Positions 61,936 through 64,000 of a DNA stretch of 64,000 nucleotides are shown here, one piece after another. Position 1 is the stretch's first letter. Each line of letters begins with the position of its first letter. The DNA comes from Aidingimonas halophila (GTDB lineage Bacteria; Pseudomonadota; Gammaproteobacteria; Pseudomonadales; Halomonadaceae), in assembly GCF_900106955.1 (NCBI RefSeq), contig NZ_FNNI01000004.1:248001-312000 (forward strand), in the 5' to 3' direction. The notes under the pieces are model-generated. The model ran no database searches. It had not been told where the DNA came from and was given only the letters and a program-made list of their open reading frames with translations. The position numbers and the translations under genes are program-made.

Positions 61936-62052
61936 GCCCAAACAAACAAACGGGTAACCGGCCCTTAACCAGGCGGTCAACCGGACACCATAACCCTGGC
62001 GGGTTCTGGTTCCCTGCGCTTCGCTCCGGTGCCGGTTACCTTCGCGTTATGC
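61936..62052 (+). other. long attC-like site before the rusA-like gene
   Basis: GGTAACCGGC (61953-61962) pairs exactly with GCCGGTTACC (62031-62040). The right core GTTATGC (62046-62052) is common among superintegron attC sites, and the left edge GCCCAAAC at 61937 approximates RYYYAAC. At ~117 bp it has the size of the long VCR-like sites. The next gene starts 18 bp after the core. Confidence 0.45.
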
Positions 62053-62070
62053 CGAAAGGGCGAATTCGAA

Positions 62071-62760
62071 ATGACCGATGAATTAATAGAAGAGTTGGAA
62101 CTGGCGGAAAAGGGGGAAGCACCCTCTCCATTCGGTAAAGCAGAGTTCAGCCTAATGGGGTCGCCGGCATCGGTACAGGCGAAGAAGGATGTTCGTGACG
62201 CCTATCTCCAGTCGATCAGAAACCAGTTCAAAGATATTAAGTATCTACTAACCGGTGAGCTCATACTGAACGTCACGTGGCTTCTTCCCGTAAAAAGCAG
62301 GTTTGAAACTGATGCTAAAGCTGATATCGATAATTGTATAAAGCCAATCATTGATGCTTTTACCGGGCCAAGTGGGTTCTTTATCGATGATTGTCAAATT
62401 CGAGGGCTATACATTTGCTGGCGGCACATTGAATCTGATGATGAGCGGCTAGTTTTTGAATTTGAGTTTCAGGCAGATCAGTATTCTTTGAAAAGCGAGC
62501 TAGCTTTTGTGCAATTGAATGGCGCGTTATGTACCCCCGTGAACTTGAACTGGCCAACTGCGGCGAAAACCCTTTGGGCGGGGATGCTCAAAGCCAACGA
62601 AGCCCAAAAGGCTATACTCGAAAAGCTAGGTACGCCGTATCCTGCGGTTGCAGGTTTCTTAGGGGGAAGCCAACCATTTCATCGTACAAGGGTGAACGGT
62701 TTCACCGTCATGACTTTGAGCGATTTTGCCTTTTCAGGGAGCTCTAATGAATTGGCATAA
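62071..62760 (+). CDS. RusA-like Holliday junction resolvase family protein
   Basis: 229-residue protein. The RusA signature is clear at about residues 85-115: DAKADIDNCIKPIIDAFTGPSGFFIDDCQI, with the catalytic aspartates and basic surroundings. RusA enzymes cleave four-way DNA junctions and are usually phage or prophage genes of ~120 residues; this one has long N- and C-terminal extensions. AT-richer than the chromosome and bracketed by two attC-like sites, so it looks like a cassette gene. The stop codon lies inside the downstream attC core. The ATG is preferred over a start inside the upstream site. Confidence 0.8.
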   Translation: MTDELIEELELAEKGEAPSPFGKAEFSLMGSPASVQAKKDVRDAYLQSIRNQFKDIKYLLTGELILNVTWLLPVKSRFETDAKADIDNCIKPIIDAFTGPSGFFIDDCQIRGLYICWRHIESDDERLVFEFEFQADQYSLKSELAFVQLNGALCTPVNLNWPTAAKTLWAGMLKANEAQKAILEKLGTPYPAVAGFLGGSQPFHRTRVNGFTVMTLSDFAFSGSSNELA

Positions 62761-62814
62761 CAAACGCGTCAAAGGCGACGCTCGTACCTCGCGCGCTTTA
62801 CGCGGGCGTTATAC
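62755..62814 (+). other. attC-like recombination site overlapping the rusA-like stop codon
   Basis: Left core GCATAAC (62755-62761) and right core GTTATAC (62808-62814) are nearly complementary and match the ends of VCR-type sites. AAACGCG-TCAAAGGCG and the CGCGCTTTACGCG arm pair around a short loop with an unpaired C. It is 60 bp long and includes the TAA of the preceding gene, a frequent cassette feature. The best attC candidate in the window. Confidence 0.65.
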
Positions 62815-62913
62815 GGAAATGGCTGCACCCGCTTTGAAGCAAAAGCAAGCATTGGTCTAATGAGTTGAGATTCCCAAGAATTCACGAGTCGCAACAATAG
62901 CGAGAAGCGAATA

Positions 62914-64000
62914 ATGGCTAAAATTGAAGGTTTTCGAATAAGAAATTTCAGAGCTCTCAAAGACGTCACTTTAGGGCGTTTATGGAACCAACAGGATGCC
63001 GAACCACTCACTCCAATGACTGCAGTTATAGGTAAAAATGGTGTTGGCAAGAGTACGTTGTTTGATGCTTTTGGATTCCTGGCAGACGCTCTAAAGGTAG
63101 GTGTCGAAGAGGCATGTTACGCCCATGGTCGGGGAGGTTTTGAACGTGTAAGAGCTCAGGGGCAGAAAGGACCTATTGAATTCGAGGTCTACTACAAAGA
63201 AGACGGGAACGCTCGGCCTATTACCTATGAAATTTCCATCGATATAGATAGTTCGGGACGACCTTATGTCCTGAAAGAACGTCTCAGGCAGCGGCGAAAA
63301 GGTCAAAAGCGAGGATGGCCCTTCTCTTTTCTTTTGTTGAATAGTGGGAAGGGGATTGTATGGAGGGGTGATCAGGGAGGCCGCCAAATCGAAGAAGGGC
63401 AAGAGTTCTTCGATTTGGATAGCCTGCTAGAGTCGATCAAATCTGACGAAACGAATGAAGAGTCTAAAGAAACCGAACTGGTCGAGCTTGAAGATATACG
63501 GAAATTAGGGGTAGCTACGCTTGGGTCGTTGAAACAACACCCAAGGATTTCAGCATTTCGTCGATTTATCGAGGGTTGGTATCTCAGCTATTTTACACCA
63601 GACGCGGCCAGGAGCTTACCGCTGGCCGGGCCGCAAAAGCACCTCAATATCCATGGCGACAACCTTGGAAATGTTGTGCAATTTATGGAGCGGGAACACC
63701 CAAAGCGGTTCAGAATTATTTTGAATCAAATAGTTGGCAAAATCCCTGGTGTTGACAAAATTGACACGGAAAGGACAAACGACAGCCGGTTACTGCTTAG
63801 GTTCAATGACAAAGGATTTCAAGATCCTTTTTATGCGCAGCAAATGTCTGATGGTACGTTGAAGGTGTTCGCTTATCTGCTTTTGCTAGAAGATCCTGCA
63901 CCGCCGCCATTTTTGTGTATTGAAGAGCCAGAGAATGGCTTGTACCACAAACTTCTTCAATCTCTCGCGGAAGAGTTCCGCGAACATGCAACAGGGCGTA
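62914..64000 (+). CDS. AAA-family ATPase (OLD-like/AAA_21), truncated by window edge
   Basis: At least 362 residues, open to the last base of the window. It begins MAKIEGFRIRNFRALKDVTLG, typical for SMC/OLD-like ATPases. Walker A is GKNGVGKS at residues 40-47. An ABC-like signature MSDGTLKVFAYLLLLED and Walker B FLCIEEPENGL lie near the right edge. Proteins like this are common in genomic islands and often act with a second gene (nuclease/TOPRIM or DUF4276) in phage defence. Which one it is cannot be told because the C-terminus is missing. AT-rich, no strong ribosome site, 100 bp after an attC-like site. Confidence 0.85.
   Translation, partial: MAKIEGFRIRNFRALKDVTLGRLWNQQDAEPLTPMTAVIGKNGVGKSTLFDAFGFLADALKVGVEEACYAHGRGGFERVRAQGQKGPIEFEVYYKEDGNARPITYEISIDIDSSGRPYVLKERLRQRRKGQKRGWPFSFLLLNSGKGIVWRGDQGGRQIEEGQEFFDLDSLLESIKSDETNEESKETELVELEDIRKLGVATLGSLKQHPRISAFRRFIEGWYLSYFTPDAARSLPLAGPQKHLNIHGDNLGNVVQFMEREHPKRFRIILNQIVGKIPGVDKIDTERTNDSRLLLRFNDKGFQDPFYAQQMSDGTLKVFAYLLLLEDPAPPPFLCIEEPENGLYHKLLQSLAEEFREHATGR

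Noticed and set aside
61559-61957. 132-codon frame between the attC-like sites
   Set aside because: It starts before and runs through the first attC-like hairpin, lacks a ribosome site and has no recognised family. A shorter cassette gene inside 61646-61935 cannot be excluded.
1-64000. CRISPR arrays, rRNA and tRNA genes
   Set aside because: No regularly spaced repeats and no recognisable tRNA or rRNA sequence were seen on either strand by eye.

Overview
The window looks like a chromosomal segment of a Halomonas-type gammaproteobacterium (Halomonadaceae). This is inferred from the high GC content, the strong AGGAGG-like ribosome binding sites, the NhaD-type Na+/H+ antiporter, the DUF3581 protein, TRAP-transporter-fed sugar-acid catabolism and the ast-type arginine catabolism gene. 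No rRNA or tRNA gene was recognised, so the genus is not proven.

Layout. (1) 1-3248: 3' end of astB and a Tat-exported PhoX-like phosphatase. (2) 3264-19244: a four-carbon and branched acid-sugar catabolic island. A LacI regulator with a perfect 16-bp operator faces ltnD-otnK-otnC-denD, a DctPQM TRAP transporter, an aldehyde dehydrogenase, a tartrate-dehydrogenase-like enzyme and a second beta-hydroxyacid dehydrogenase. A convergent operon apnO-oiaX-oiaK includes a RuBisCO-like protein, and a divergent GntR/FadR-type regulator ends the island. Threonate/erythronate would go through 3-oxo-tetronate phosphate to DHAP, and apionate through 3-oxoisoapionate phosphate to 3-phosphoglycerate and glycolate. 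The two branches probably share the TRAP importer. (3) 19308-38048: housekeeping and stress genes: lipoprotein, NhaD, DUF3581, acyltransferase, esterase, LysR with an FMN alpha-hydroxyacid dehydrogenase, an ECF sigma factor with a DGPF/YCII protein, DkgB, a periplasmic binding protein paired with a chemoreceptor, CorA, catalase, a yeast-type cytosine deaminase and DUF427.

(4) 38160-45260: a patchwork accessory region. It has an AT-richer MFS gene broken by one frameshift, its MocR regulator, transposase scars, a broken tautomerase gene, a methyltransferase, a YefM/YoeB toxin-antitoxin pair, integron-type attC-like sites and a truncated inositol monophosphatase gene. (5) 45264-58749: SixA-CHAD fusion, DUF1835, DUF1772, AraC, LysE, a PAAR-domain toxin with a membrane immunity candidate, a nucleosidase, a Sel1/peptidoglycan-binding protein, a large TPR protein divergent from a truncated haemoglobin, a GFA protein and a TrpF-like protein. 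(6) 59280-64000: an IS91-type element with a tyrosine recombinase, then at least two well-formed attC-like sites bracketing a RusA-like resolvase, and an AAA ATPase cut by the window edge. The last 2 kb is clearly AT-richer.

Three observations stand out: an integrase-less set of cassette-like sites in two zones, a PAAR effector/immunity candidate pair with an unrecognised toxin domain, and repeated short scars of the 3' ends of resident genes (DUF427, nucleosidase, GFA).
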